Shown here: positions 26,301-34,318 of the stretch, piece after piece
Layout: every line of letters starts with the position of its first letter
Numbering within the stretch: position 1 is the first letter of the stretch
Assembly (NCBI RefSeq): GCF_000753865.1
Contig: NZ_JQFW01000057.1
Location: forward strand, 186,628 to 250,627
DNA: 64,000 nucleotides
Direction: 5' to 3'
DNA from: Alteromonas sp. LOR
Lineage (GTDB): Bacteria > Pseudomonadota > Gammaproteobacteria > Enterobacterales > Alteromonadaceae
Program-made: the position numbers and the translations under genes
The notes under the pieces: model-generated
Seen by the model: only the letters and a program-made list of their open reading frames with translations
Database searches by the model: none
What the model was told of the DNA's origin: nothing

Positions 26301-27614
26301 AACGCCGATAGCGTCTGTGATTGGCAGGGTGTGCTCGACACGGTTAGCGGGGAAACTGACGCGTATACGTGTCATATCAGCGCCGATGAATTTGACCTTA
26401 AGTACACCAGTTTCACCCTTGATGAAAACAGCCAAGATCTCTTTGCACTTCAATTTACAGGCACCCACAGTGAAGATTGGCGGTTATATTCGTTTTCGGC
26501 CCTAAGTAGGCTGACAACGCAAGGAAACATACCGGTTGCCAATCAAAAAGAGCATACGGTACCTGTACTTCAAACTGTTCGTGACGAAGAGTTCTCAATA
26601 GAGGGGCTATCTAGCTTTGGCGACAGATTTACTAATGAAGCAGCGGATAAACCTACTACTACGAATATTGAAGAGGCGCACCGCTTGCGCTTTACGTTAA
26701 CTAAAGGCGCAAGCGCCGGTAATCTTTTACATGACTTGTTAGAGCTTAATGACTTTAGTGCGCCCACGTGGGATGAACATGGGCCTGAGTTGGTCAGTCG
26801 TTTTGGGCTAGAGGAGGACAAGGTAAGTTCACTGTACGACTGGCTAGAGGAAGTACTGCAAACACCGCTTTACCCTAACACGAGCCTTGCGTTAAGCGAC
26901 TTAACGCTTAACCAAACCCTGAGAGAGGCTGAATTTTATTTTCCCATGAACGACAGTAAATGGGCGGGGCTAAGCGAGGTATTACGTGCCCACAGGGCAA
27001 AGGTGGCCATTGAATACAACGCTCAGGCGTTGACAGTGCCTCACCTCATGACAGCCAATCTTGCGGGAATGATGCACGGATTTATCGATTTATTGTTTGA
27101 ACATGAAGGCAAATACTACGTGGCCGACTATAAGTCTACGTGGTTAGGCGATGACATCGCAAGCTACAGCCCCAGTGCATTGTTTGAAAATAATCAGCAT
27201 CATCTTTATGACCTGCAGTATCTTATTTATTGCCTTGCGCTACATCGGTATTTAAACAATACGCTTGCAGATTACCAACCAGAACGCCATTTTGGGGGAG
27301 TATATTACTTGTATCTGCGTGGTATGCACCCAGAGAACCAAGAAGGGGAAGGGGTGTTCTTTACGTCTATCTCTCAAGAAGTGCTGCATTCGCTAGACAG
27401 CATATTTGACGGCGACGATACGGTCATGGCCCAAACTGATAATAGCAGTGAGCCCGTTACTGGAAGCAAGCCAGAAAATACACCGGAGCATACTGTTGAC
27501 CATAAGCCGAAGCAAAAGCCGTCTCATTCGCAAGATCAAAAGCCGAAAAAAACACTGAAAGAAAAACCAGAGAACGGCGAAGCAGGTCATCAGCAAAGTT
27601 TTGGGTTTGATTGA
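23373..27614 (+). CDS. recB: Exodeoxyribonuclease V subunit beta (RecB)
   Basis: RecB is the 3'-5' helicase and nuclease subunit. Helicase motifs are clear: Walker A ASAGTGKT (45-52), TFTKAATEEIK, TIHGFC, motif II LIDEFQDTD, motif III GDPKQAIYRFRGGD, motif V TQHGSKGLEYPIVF and motif VI AYVAVTRAAHRCY. The C-terminal nuclease domain has the DLLFEHEGKYYVADYKS active-site segment. Its 1413 residues exceed Escherichia coli RecB (1180). Extra length lies in low-complexity inserts: a Thr/Glu/Asn repeat at about residues 463-492 between motifs II and III, a Pro/Val/Thr/Ala repeat at about 663-686, and a basic tail. The start ATG 23373 has GGAGG and overlaps the recC stop. Confidence 0.96.
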   Translation: MSDELAKDTQMQDRDVSSSDGSSTVASRLLDVPSMPLHGRHLIEASAGTGKTYNITRLYLRLLLEKKLTVKEILVMTFTKAATEEIKGRVAATLREAASFWQQAIDNEGSASENIAFEDADAKGLDSKGPDPKGMDPVFHHLLTHCNLEESLGLLKAAQLELDEASVFTIHGFCQHVIGQLAFNSGFAMSLNLSKDTSDLYLQASEDWIRKVSGGHDGYTEDDFLLLASKGWHVPERLIGEFNASIRSTLTPNLLDEHAVEESFKYNLESNPDTQQAQFTAFLSGIEANESLLHEQLIKSPAHKKVRPGELEALKSWLRQGQYTDAPSEAKAFLDKRRYSRNTSGVKELLSPIKDFTKAIEVEIEERDNTLAQLPVFALVNDAISFIKERVIKQKKQRGIIDFDDLINMLADEVAKPDNTLAAELRKKFPVALIDEFQDTDAKQYAILDAVYPRDSDTNALSTSTNKTSTTETNTTETNTTETSTTETNTKTSALLMIGDPKQAIYRFRGGDIFTYLKAGKQADFRWVMNTNWRSVKGMVSAYNRVFYGAPLAAAHSGNVFGFNIDYTQVEFTKKAAAAKHPLSDPCEQRSAMNYVSMCLDDKQDTNTMRRKMALWIAQEIYRLLNEAGFDNSKPESVNDQSVNDQSADATNSSGTNDSKSIAPVTPAAPVTPAAPVTPAAPVTPADIAILVKDRTEANAIKYVLQQQGLACVYLSDRSNLFLTPEAKDILRLLNGIWHASDSSKVAASLASPLWGYSPEVLVDLLYHEDDALWDTAFERVLLLRELWLQKGCMSVLLHLMQESYTPYGGEVERALTNYQHLAEVLEKASTTHQRPEQLLDWLHKQIHQPESDEEMTLRLESDNQLIRLVTQHGSKGLEYPIVFIPFATGYKDPAKNGKSMSQILTYYDEDKQGLQLQLGQTKQAIARVRAEGAAEDMRLAYVAVTRAAHRCYMGVIPLDGNEKSALARALGVNNDNADSVCDWQGVLDTVSGETDAYTCHISADEFDLKYTSFTLDENSQDLFALQFTGTHSEDWRLYSFSALSRLTTQGNIPVANQKEHTVPVLQTVRDEEFSIEGLSSFGDRFTNEAADKPTTTNIEEAHRLRFTLTKGASAGNLLHDLLELNDFSAPTWDEHGPELVSRFGLEEDKVSSLYDWLEEVLQTPLYPNTSLALSDLTLNQTLREAEFYFPMNDSKWAGLSEVLRAHRAKVAIEYNAQALTVPHLMTANLAGMMHGFIDLLFEHEGKYYVADYKSTWLGDDIASYSPSALFENNQHHLYDLQYLIYCLALHRYLNNTLADYQPERHFGGVYYLYLRGMHPENQEGEGVFFTSISQEVLHSLDSIFDGDDTVMAQTDNSSEPVTGSKPENTPEHTVDHKPKQKPSHSQDQKPKKTLKEKPENGEAGHQQSFGFD
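24759..24848 (+). repeat. 15-bp tandem repeat inside recB (six copies)
   Basis: Six units of ACTA(A/G)CACCACCGAG, the two central ones identical and the outer ones with one to four changes, encode TSTTE/TNTTE pentapeptides. The unit is a multiple of three, so copy-number change keeps the frame. It sits between helicase motifs II and III of RecB, where Escherichia coli RecB has a short loop. Confidence 0.95.
25359..25430 (+). repeat. 18-bp perfect tandem repeat inside recB (four copies)
   Basis: Four identical copies of GCCCCTGTCACACCAGCC encode the hexapeptide APVTPA four times, just before the ADIAILVKDRTEA segment of RecB. Perfect identity points to recent expansion or ongoing homogenisation. 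Confidence 0.97.
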
Positions 27615-27647
27615 TGAAAGTGTCTATTGAAAAGAGCGACGCAAACC

Positions 27648-29783
27648 ATGAGTGAAAAAAATACGGCTAGTACTGATAAGGCTCAATCAACCGTAATGAA
27701 CACAGACAGAATAAACACAGACAGAATAGACCAAAAAGACAGTGCTGATACAGACGGCATAGCAGCAATGAAAATGAATAAAAATGCATTGTTTGAACAG
27801 CTATCTGGTATTGAGGCCATCGATAAATTTATAGCTTCTGAATTTACACCCACTTCGGTGCTTAGTGAGCAAGAAAATACAACGTGGCTGCATCTTCTGG
27901 TTTTGTTGTCGTTTATGCAGCGCCATGGGCACAGCTGTGTGATGCTTAGCGATGTAGCAGGCAAGACCTTGTTTAGTGAAGATGTTAGTGAAAATGCAAG
28001 TGTGAGTAATAGCACTCATAGCTCACCATCAAGTGACAACCGCCAAACCGTTACGCAAAAGAGAGGGTACACGTTTGATGAACTTACACCGCTTATCGGT
28101 GTGGTGAAAAAAGCGTTAAGTGACGAACGCATTTCTCAGCTGTTTGTTTATAACAACGGTATGTTTTACAGCCGCAGATATTATGAGTTTGAACAAGAAG
28201 TAGCGCAGGGTGTCGTTGCTAGAACCGCCTTTACTCCCTTATCCGATGAGGCATATTTAAAGGTAAAAGCCTTGTGGCCCGCCATGTTTTTCAAAGCGCC
28301 ATCAAGTGCGGCTTCAGAAGAGCCTAGCCAAGAACTGCCGCTTAGCAGCGAGCAAGACTGGCAGCAGGTAGCCGTTGCAAAAAGTATTGTACAAAAATTT
28401 AGCGTAATAAACGGTGGCCCAGGAACAGGAAAAACCTACACCGTGCTGCGTTTGTTGCTAGCTCTTCAAGCCTGCGAAGACAGCATTAACATAGTGCTAG
28501 CGGCGCCTACAGGTAAAGCACAGCAGCGTATGACGGAATCAATTAGCGACAGTATTGCTGGCTTGAGGGGAAAGATTGATGACGGTGTGTTAGACCGCGT
28601 TCCCACACAAGCAGTCACTATTCATCGGTTGTTAGGGCTAAGAGAACACACGGTATCAACTAAATACAACAGGCAAAATCAGCTTTCCCTTGATGTATTA
28701 ATCGTGGATGAGGCCAGTATGGTAGACCTTGCCCTAATGACGCGAATAATGAGAGCGCTACCTGAGCATGCACGCCTGTATTTTATTGGCGATGCTGAGC
28801 AGCTGCCCGCTGTAGAGCTAGGGAACGTGTTAGAGCAATTGGTAGAAACGAATGACGACTTAGTTAATTTAGACGCCAAAATGCTTGGCGCAGTGCCCAC
28901 TGCGCTGCGTCAGCATATCGCTACCCTATGCCCCCATTTACCTTTATTACCCGTAGATGAAGATGCTAAAACGTGGGTACACACGCTGCGAGCACCACAA
29001 CGATTTAAAGGGCAAGTGGCGGCAGTGGCAACCGCTATCCAAAAAGGCGAACCGCAGGGGGCCTTGAGTGCGTTAAATAATGCAAATAACGCAGAATCAA
29101 TGGCTGATATACCAGTACTGAACGATGGTGTTCATTTATGGCCAGAAGAATGGGTAAGCGAGAAAATGCTGCGCAAAATGGCCGTGCAAAGTTTTATGCC
29201 TATTTTCGATGCCACCAATGCACACGATGCGCTACGTCGATTAAACCAAGTCAGGTGGTTAACGCCGGTGCGCAAAGGCAACATGGGAGTTGAGCGTTTA
29301 AATTCATTGGTTTTTGATGCTATTAAACACAAAATTACACGGCGAGAAGGCAACTTCTATCAAGGCCAGCCCATCATGATAGTTAAAAATAATCATCCTC
29401 AGCGCCTATCTAATGGTGAGGTCGGTATTATTTGGCCAGACAGTAGTGGAAAGCTACTGGCGTGGTTTGAAGCTGAGAATGATGAACTAAGGCATATTTC
29501 CTTATCTCGCGTGCCCCAGTTTGAAACCGTTTACGCAATGACCATCCATAAGTCGCAAGGTTCTGAGTTTTCTCACGTGGTGCTGCTGCTTCCAAAGCCT
29601 GAAACAGAAAAGGCTGCAGGCTTGTTTCACCGTGGCCTGGTATACACCGGGCTTACACGAGCTAAAAAGGGGTGTTTGATAATTGCCAATAGTCCTACCT
29701 TTAGTGACATGGTATCGAGAGTAGACAAGCGATATTCCGGCCTGGCAAACGCCATTCGCGACGCCGCCATTGATGAAATGTAA
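27648..29783 (+). CDS. recD: Exodeoxyribonuclease V subunit alpha (RecD)
   Basis: RecD is the 5'-3' helicase of RecBCD. Walker A NGGPGTGKTYTVLRL, motif Ia APTGKAQQRM, TIHRLLG, motif II LIVDEASMVDLALM, motif III YFIGDAEQLPAVE, and the C-terminal MTIHKSQGSEFSHVV and VYTGLTRAKKG are present. It is 711 residues, against 608 in Escherichia coli; extra length is in a polar N-terminal tail that includes a twofold 15-bp repeat and in a Ser-rich insert near residues 115-140. I chose ATG 27648; an in-frame TTG at 27627 is possible. It starts 33 bases after recB and is surely cotranscribed. Confidence 0.95.
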   Translation: MSEKNTASTDKAQSTVMNTDRINTDRIDQKDSADTDGIAAMKMNKNALFEQLSGIEAIDKFIASEFTPTSVLSEQENTTWLHLLVLLSFMQRHGHSCVMLSDVAGKTLFSEDVSENASVSNSTHSSPSSDNRQTVTQKRGYTFDELTPLIGVVKKALSDERISQLFVYNNGMFYSRRYYEFEQEVAQGVVARTAFTPLSDEAYLKVKALWPAMFFKAPSSAASEEPSQELPLSSEQDWQQVAVAKSIVQKFSVINGGPGTGKTYTVLRLLLALQACEDSINIVLAAPTGKAQQRMTESISDSIAGLRGKIDDGVLDRVPTQAVTIHRLLGLREHTVSTKYNRQNQLSLDVLIVDEASMVDLALMTRIMRALPEHARLYFIGDAEQLPAVELGNVLEQLVETNDDLVNLDAKMLGAVPTALRQHIATLCPHLPLLPVDEDAKTWVHTLRAPQRFKGQVAAVATAIQKGEPQGALSALNNANNAESMADIPVLNDGVHLWPEEWVSEKMLRKMAVQSFMPIFDATNAHDALRRLNQVRWLTPVRKGNMGVERLNSLVFDAIKHKITRREGNFYQGQPIMIVKNNHPQRLSNGEVGIIWPDSSGKLLAWFEAENDELRHISLSRVPQFETVYAMTIHKSQGSEFSHVVLLLPKPETEKAAGLFHRGLVYTGLTRAKKGCLIIANSPTFSDMVSRVDKRYSGLANAIRDAAIDEM
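27699..27728 (+). repeat. 15-bp tandem duplication in recD N-terminal tail
   Basis: Two identical copies of AACACAGACAGAATA encode NTDRINTDRI in the disordered N-terminal tail of RecD. The frame is preserved. Confidence 0.85.
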
Positions 29784-29792
29784 TTCTATAGC

Positions 29793-30347
29793 TCACACTG
29801 GCGTAAAGAAAAACGCGCCGTGTTCGTGAGCGTCTGATGCGTTTTTAGCAATGGGGTAAAAGCGGGTGGTCATATTTACTCTTAAAATACCCCTATCACA
29901 ATGCATAAATTGAGACGGTAAAAAGGGTGGTGCGGCACTATTGTCCGCAGCTCCCTGTATACCTTCTTCAATACTCAAATAAGATAACCCGCCAACGTCA
30001 AGCCAACCGATAACACACCGAGGGCTAGCAACAAAGCTAGGATGTTCGATAATATCGCTGTGAAAGGTGACGTTTGCGCCAAAAACAGGTTTTGTCTGTA
30101 TGGCCAGGTTTACCGTTGGCTTCAATGTCAGCTTGTATAGTCCATGCACCATAGGGATAATGGTGGTTTGAAAAGCGGTGGTGTTTTCTAACGTATGCAT
30201 TCTCATTAACACGAAAAGGTGTAGATGATTGAAGTGTGGCTTATCACCAGAAAAGATGCGTTGATGTGGATCAACGCTACGCCTTGCTTTAGCGCAGATT
30301 AATCGGCCGTAAGTAATAGACCAAGCGTAATAAAACACAGCTTTCAC
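29793..30347 (-). CDS. Hypothetical protein, 184 residues
   Basis: A GTG-initiated frame convergent with recD and divergent from the 117-residue gene at 30410. The protein has no signal peptide, no membrane helix and no motif I recognise. The central part (GANVTFHSDIIEHPSFVASPRCVIGWLDVGGLSY) looks like beta strands of a globular domain, and it has several Cys and His residues (FMHCDRG, HEHGAFF). It is separated from the recD stop by only nine bases, so transcription readthrough is possible. Composition is like its neighbours. I can offer no function. Confidence 0.6.
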   Translation of the reverse strand: MKAVFYYAWSITYGRLICAKARRSVDPHQRIFSGDKPHFNHLHLFVLMRMHTLENTTAFQTTIIPMVHGLYKLTLKPTVNLAIQTKPVFGANVTFHSDIIEHPSFVASPRCVIGWLDVGGLSYLSIEEGIQGAADNSAAPPFLPSQFMHCDRGILRVNMTTRFYPIAKNASDAHEHGAFFFTPV

Positions 30348-30409
30348 GGTGACTCATTATCGACTTCACCGCGACGTTAACTATCACAAAAAACATCAAT
30401 AGGAACTCT

Positions 30410-30763
30410 GTGAGCGAACCCACTAAAAGCCAAACGAATGAGCGTGCTGAAAGTACACAAGCCTATTTTCGGTTTCTGCATTTAGATATCATGCAGGCTT
30501 ACACACTGAAAAAAGAGATAACAGGGGCGTGGTTTTATAAAGACGACAGTACTGATTTTTTTATTGGGCTTGTGCCTCTAGAGGAGCGCTTTTTTGACGA
30601 GCTTAACGATTATGTTATACGTCAGCAGATTCGTTATGATGGGTGCGATCTATTGGTAAAAGCCAAATCTATCAATGAGCCGCTTACAGAAATTTCCATT
30701 CCCTACGCAGTTAATAAAATGCTCAAGTATATTGATTGCAAAATTACGGTTGCGATTGAGTAG
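30410..30763 (+). CDS. Hypothetical protein, 117 residues
   Basis: A GTG-start frame with AGGAAC nearby upstream. The polar N-terminal tail (KSQTNERAEST) is followed by a compact alpha/beta region (AYFRFLHLDIMQAYTLKKEITGAW, TDFFIGLVPLEERFFDELNDYVI, YDGCDLLVKAKS) and no membrane segment. I do not recognise a family. The divergent gene at 29793-30347 shares its promoter region, and the Trp-rich protein gene follows 51 bases later. Confidence 0.65.
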   Translation: MSEPTKSQTNERAESTQAYFRFLHLDIMQAYTLKKEITGAWFYKDDSTDFFIGLVPLEERFFDELNDYVIRQQIRYDGCDLLVKAKSINEPLTEISIPYAVNKMLKYIDCKITVAIE

Positions 30764-30814
30764 TGCAGTCGCCTTCTTTAATCATTATAGAAAGATAGTT
30801 AAAGAGCCTTGTTT

Positions 30815-31036
30815 ATGTTCAAACATCAGATAAACCCAAAAAAACTTCTGCGCAGTAAATGGACATCCACGTCGCCTAAAAACAAAGAAAAGCATTTTTT
30901 AGTGACTGACGTGACATTCGACGAAGAGGGTGTTGTTGTCTCTTGTGTTCTTGAATCGGTGATGTCAAAAACAGAATACCCGATAAATTGGCGAGATTTA
31001 AAAGACACGACAATGTGGCGCCAAGGCTGGAAATAG
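30815..31036 (+). CDS. TIGR02450-type small Trp-rich protein
   Basis: A 73-residue protein with the pattern of the TIGR02450 small tryptophan-rich family: INPKKLLRSKWTS near the start, PKNKEKHFLVTDVTFDEE, then TEYPINWRDLKD and the terminal WRQGW. The function is unknown. I took ATG 30815 rather than the TTG two codons upstream because family members begin near this Met. It is a conserved housekeeping-like small protein of marine gammaproteobacteria. Confidence 0.85.
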   Translation: MFKHQINPKKLLRSKWTSTSPKNKEKHFLVTDVTFDEEGVVVSCVLESVMSKTEYPINWRDLKDTTMWRQGWK

Positions 31037-31185
31037 CAATCAACCAGGTAATCCGATAATGTATTCGATATGATAACCTAGACATAATGTTAGCGTTATT
31101 TCGATTTACCAATTTATATTAGTCATCGACTTACATTTAATCACTTCTATGACTCTACACTTCTTAAGGAATCTTTGCTTTTAAA

Positions 31186-32742
31186 ATGATATTAACAAAA
31201 GACACAAACCCACAACGTAAGATAAACATCCCGCTATTTGCCATTACCGCTGGGTTTATCAGTGTATTTTGTTTGATGGCCTTAATTGATGTGAGCGCCC
31301 TTGCTGCTTGGGTAGACAGCAGCTTCGCATGGTCGGTAACGTATTTTGGTTTGTATTGGCAAGTACTTTTATTGGCGACATTTTTAATTAGCCTTGGTAT
31401 GGCATGTTTGCCAGGCGCTAGAGCTGTAATGGGGAATATAGACAAACCAGAGTTCTCTAACTTCCAATGGGGCTCAATGATCATGTGTACGCTTCTCGCT
31501 GGCGGTGGCGTATTTTGGGCAGCTGGCGAGCCCATGGCACATTTCTTAAGTGTGCCGCCGGTATTTGGTGACGTTGAAGCAGGTACTGGCGAGGCGACGG
31601 TGTACGCCCTTGCGCAATCTTATCTTCACTGGGGTTTTTTAGCCTGGGCTATTTTAGGTAGCCTGACGGTGATAATGCTTATGTATTATCACTACGAGAA
31701 GGGCCTGCCATTAGCGCCCCGAACGTTGCTTTACCCTATTTTTAAGCGCCGCGCTATACAAGGCCCTATTGGCACTATTACCGACGCGGTATGTATTATT
31801 GCAGTTGTTGCAGGCACGGTGGGGCCTATAGGATTTCTGGGTTTACAGGTAAGTTACGGGCTCAATACGTTGTTTGGTATAGCCGACAACGCCACAACTC
31901 AAACGGCAGTTATTAGTGTGCTCACCATTGTATATGTTGCCTCGGCCATCACCGGGGTGACCAAAGGTATTCAGCTGCTTAGCCGATTGAATATGATCCT
32001 CGCAGTCTGCTTGCTGGCGTTTTTAATGGTGACCACCAGTGCAATGTTTGTCATTAGCCATTTCTTTGAGGCGTTAGGCACACACATTACGCACTTTTTC
32101 CAAATGGCGCTGTACCGCGGAGATGCGGGTATGTTTGGCGAGGCGGGTTGGTTAGGCTGGTGGACAGTATTCTTTTGGGGATGGTTTATTGGCTACGGGC
32201 CTATGATGGCAATTTTTATAGCTCGTATTAGCAAAGGCCGCTCTATTCGCGCAATTGTAATTATGCTGTCTATTATTGCGCCGCTTATCACCATGTTTTG
32301 GTTTACCATTGTTGGTGGAACAGGGCTGTCACTAGAGCTTGACGCCCCAGGGACTATTTCAGCTGCGTTTGAAGGCTTTAATTTACCAGCGGCGCTGCTT
32401 GCGGTTACTCAGGCCCTGCCTATGGGCGCCATTGTTTCGTTCTTGTTTCTATTGCTTACCATGACGTTTGTAGCCACAACGGGCGACTCCATGACGTACG
32501 TGTTATCAGTTTCTATGTCAGACTCTGACCAACCGGCAACATTCGTGAGAGTGTTTTGGGGCATTGCAATGGGGCTTATGGCCGCCATACTCATTATGAT
32601 TGGCTCTGGCGGTATAGATAAACTGCAAGCATTTATTGTGGTGAGTGCTGTGCCCGTGTCCTTAATTTTATTGCCGTCTTTATGGGATGCCCCGCGCATT
32701 GTAATTACAAAATGCAAAGCTAAGGCGAAAGATGATGGGTGA
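31186..32742 (+). CDS. BCCT-family transporter
   Basis: A 518-residue membrane protein with about 12 hydrophobic helices. The BCCT signatures are recognisable but divergent: GGGVFWAAGEPMAHFL in place of the usual GLLFWGVAEP, QSYLHWGFLAWAI, and the conserved core WTVFFWGWFIGYGPMMAIFIARISKGRSIR. BCCT carriers move betaine, choline, carnitine or dimethylsulfoniopropionate, usually with sodium or protons. The substrate is uncertain here because the substrate-box tryptophans are not all in the standard positions. It is monocistronic. For a marine organism osmolyte uptake is the likely role. Confidence 0.88.
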   Translation: MILTKDTNPQRKINIPLFAITAGFISVFCLMALIDVSALAAWVDSSFAWSVTYFGLYWQVLLLATFLISLGMACLPGARAVMGNIDKPEFSNFQWGSMIMCTLLAGGGVFWAAGEPMAHFLSVPPVFGDVEAGTGEATVYALAQSYLHWGFLAWAILGSLTVIMLMYYHYEKGLPLAPRTLLYPIFKRRAIQGPIGTITDAVCIIAVVAGTVGPIGFLGLQVSYGLNTLFGIADNATTQTAVISVLTIVYVASAITGVTKGIQLLSRLNMILAVCLLAFLMVTTSAMFVISHFFEALGTHITHFFQMALYRGDAGMFGEAGWLGWWTVFFWGWFIGYGPMMAIFIARISKGRSIRAIVIMLSIIAPLITMFWFTIVGGTGLSLELDAPGTISAAFEGFNLPAALLAVTQALPMGAIVSFLFLLLTMTFVATTGDSMTYVLSVSMSDSDQPATFVRVFWGIAMGLMAAILIMIGSGGIDKLQAFIVVSAVPVSLILLPSLWDAPRIVITKCKAKAKDDG

Positions 32743-32773
32743 AGCTAGTAGGAATTCTCCGGTATGAATTCTT

Positions 32774-32839
32774 CGCTATAAAAGCACCGTTATAGCTCGA
32801 CCTTATAGCTCCGCGTTATGACTCCACGTTATAAGCCCC
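32774..32839. repeat. Degenerate 13-bp tandem repeat downstream of the BCCT gene
   Basis: Four units of the form CGTTATAGCTCCN lie in register from 32788 to 32839 (for example CGTTATAGCTCGA, CCTTATAGCTCCG, CGTTATGACTCCA), with a weaker fifth at 32774-32787. It is non-coding and sits between two genes, just before a terminator. Confidence 0.7.
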
Positions 32840-32858
32840 CAGCATTGAAAGAAAAAAT

Positions 32859-32893
32859 AAACCCGTGAAAAGGAAAGTGCCTTTTCACGGGTT
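32859..32893. terminator. Long bidirectional terminator hairpin
   Basis: A perfect 14-bp stem (AACCCGTGAAAAGG/CCTTTTCACGGGTT) with a 7-base loop. On the minus strand it is followed by TATTTTTTC, which fits termination of the gene ending at 33008; it also lies downstream of the BCCT gene on the plus strand. Confidence 0.82.
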
Positions 32894-33007
32894 CGTTATT
32901 ATTCACCTAAATGTCAAAACTGGTTTTAAAAGCGGCGTGTGCGCTAAGGTAATAAAACCAGTTCGTCAAATTTGCAGGTTTACTTTCTCAAGCTTACTTT
33001 TTCCAGT

Positions 33008-34183
33008 TTATTTTTCTATGGTAAACGTAAGGCCAGCATTGGCCTCTAATCTGCTAATTAAGCTATCGCCTAGCGCAGATGCAGGCGTGTAAAAACCGCC
33101 AGATAAACTTACGTCTTTGCAAAGACACAGTGCAGATTCTGCAATCATTTTACTGGTAGAGCCGTAGCCCGGGTCTTTATCACCTTTTACTGATACTGCC
33201 AGCATATCGCCATTTGTCGCATTGCCAACAAACATGACGTCATAAAACCCATTTTCGCGCTCCTCTTTACTTGGTCCTTCGCCGGGCTTAGGGCCATCAT
33301 CACTGGCTAACGATTTATCATTAGCCACATGTTTTGCCATGGCTTCACCTTTTTCACCTGGGCCGGTCATTAGCATTTCATCATATTTGAACGCTTTGCC
33401 GTAGGCATAGTTACTTAGGTAATTAGCGCGATGCACGTTTTTAGTATTAATGGCAGCCATAATGAAAGGGGCAACCCATGTTCCTAACTGCTCATCAAAA
33501 TAGGGTTTGTTACCATCTGGCTGTTCTGTCGCTACGTTTGTATCCGCCAGTGAAAACGGATTAATCAATGCCGCCATTATCGACTTGTCTTTCTTCGCCG
33601 CTACCATTGTGGCTTTAAGGCTGGCTGCGGTACCGCCAGAAAACGTCCCCTGCATTTTACGCACGCGACCTTTAACATATTCAATGGCATCGCCGGTTTG
33701 TTTCTTTGCGTGTTGTTGCAGATAGTGCACACCTAAGTCGAAAGGCACAGAGTCGAAGCCGCACGAAAAGACGATATTGGCACCAGTCTCTTTGGCTTTG
33801 TCATTGTACTTATTGATCATCTGGTGCATCCACGCAGGTTCACCACATAAATCGGTATACCCGGTGCCGTTGTCAACGCAAGCAGAAAGCAGTTTTTCAC
33901 CGTAAATTTGATAAGGCCCTACGGTAGTCAGTACAACATGAGTTCGTTTTGTCAGTGTATCTAGCGCGCTGTCGTCATCGCCGTCAGCAATAATCATTTC
34001 AACAGCGTCACTGATACCTAGCTCTTGTTTTACATCGTTAAGCTTTTGCTCGTTACGGCCTGCTATTGCCCATTTAACGCTGCTGTCGTTGCCGTACTGC
34101 GATTGAAAGTATTCTGCAACTAATTTTCCTGTGAAGCCGGTGGCACCGAAAATCACCACATCCAAATCTCGTTCAATACTCAT
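33008..34183 (-). CDS. Saccharopine dehydrogenase-like NAD(P)-binding oxidoreductase
   Basis: A 391-residue protein with an N-terminal Rossmann fold (VVIFGATGFTGKLVAEYF) followed by AIAGRNEQKL and TVGPYQIYGEKLLSACVDNGTGYTDLCGEPAW. The latter is typical of the saccharopine-dehydrogenase-like/trans-acting enoyl reductase group that includes human SCCPDH and mycobacterial Rv2953. The second half (FSCGFDSVPFDLG, GTFSGGTAASL) fits the same group. The reaction here is unknown; lipid-related reduction is an inference from relatives. The start has AGGA nearby. Confidence 0.88.
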   Translation of the reverse strand: MSIERDLDVVIFGATGFTGKLVAEYFQSQYGNDSSVKWAIAGRNEQKLNDVKQELGISDAVEMIIADGDDDSALDTLTKRTHVVLTTVGPYQIYGEKLLSACVDNGTGYTDLCGEPAWMHQMINKYNDKAKETGANIVFSCGFDSVPFDLGVHYLQQHAKKQTGDAIEYVKGRVRKMQGTFSGGTAASLKATMVAAKKDKSIMAALINPFSLADTNVATEQPDGNKPYFDEQLGTWVAPFIMAAINTKNVHRANYLSNYAYGKAFKYDEMLMTGPGEKGEAMAKHVANDKSLASDDGPKPGEGPSKEERENGFYDVMFVGNATNGDMLAVSVKGDKDPGYGSTSKMIAESALCLCKDVSLSGGFYTPASALGDSLISRLEANAGLTFTIEK

Positions 34184-34318
34184 ACTTGCATCCTGTTTTT
34201 AATTTACGTTTATATGCTTTTATTGTGTTAGCGAATTACGTGATAGTTAAGCTAAATATACCTATCTCGCGGGCTCGCTATTATTTTTTTGCATAATATT
34301 GGTGTATTCATGAAACCG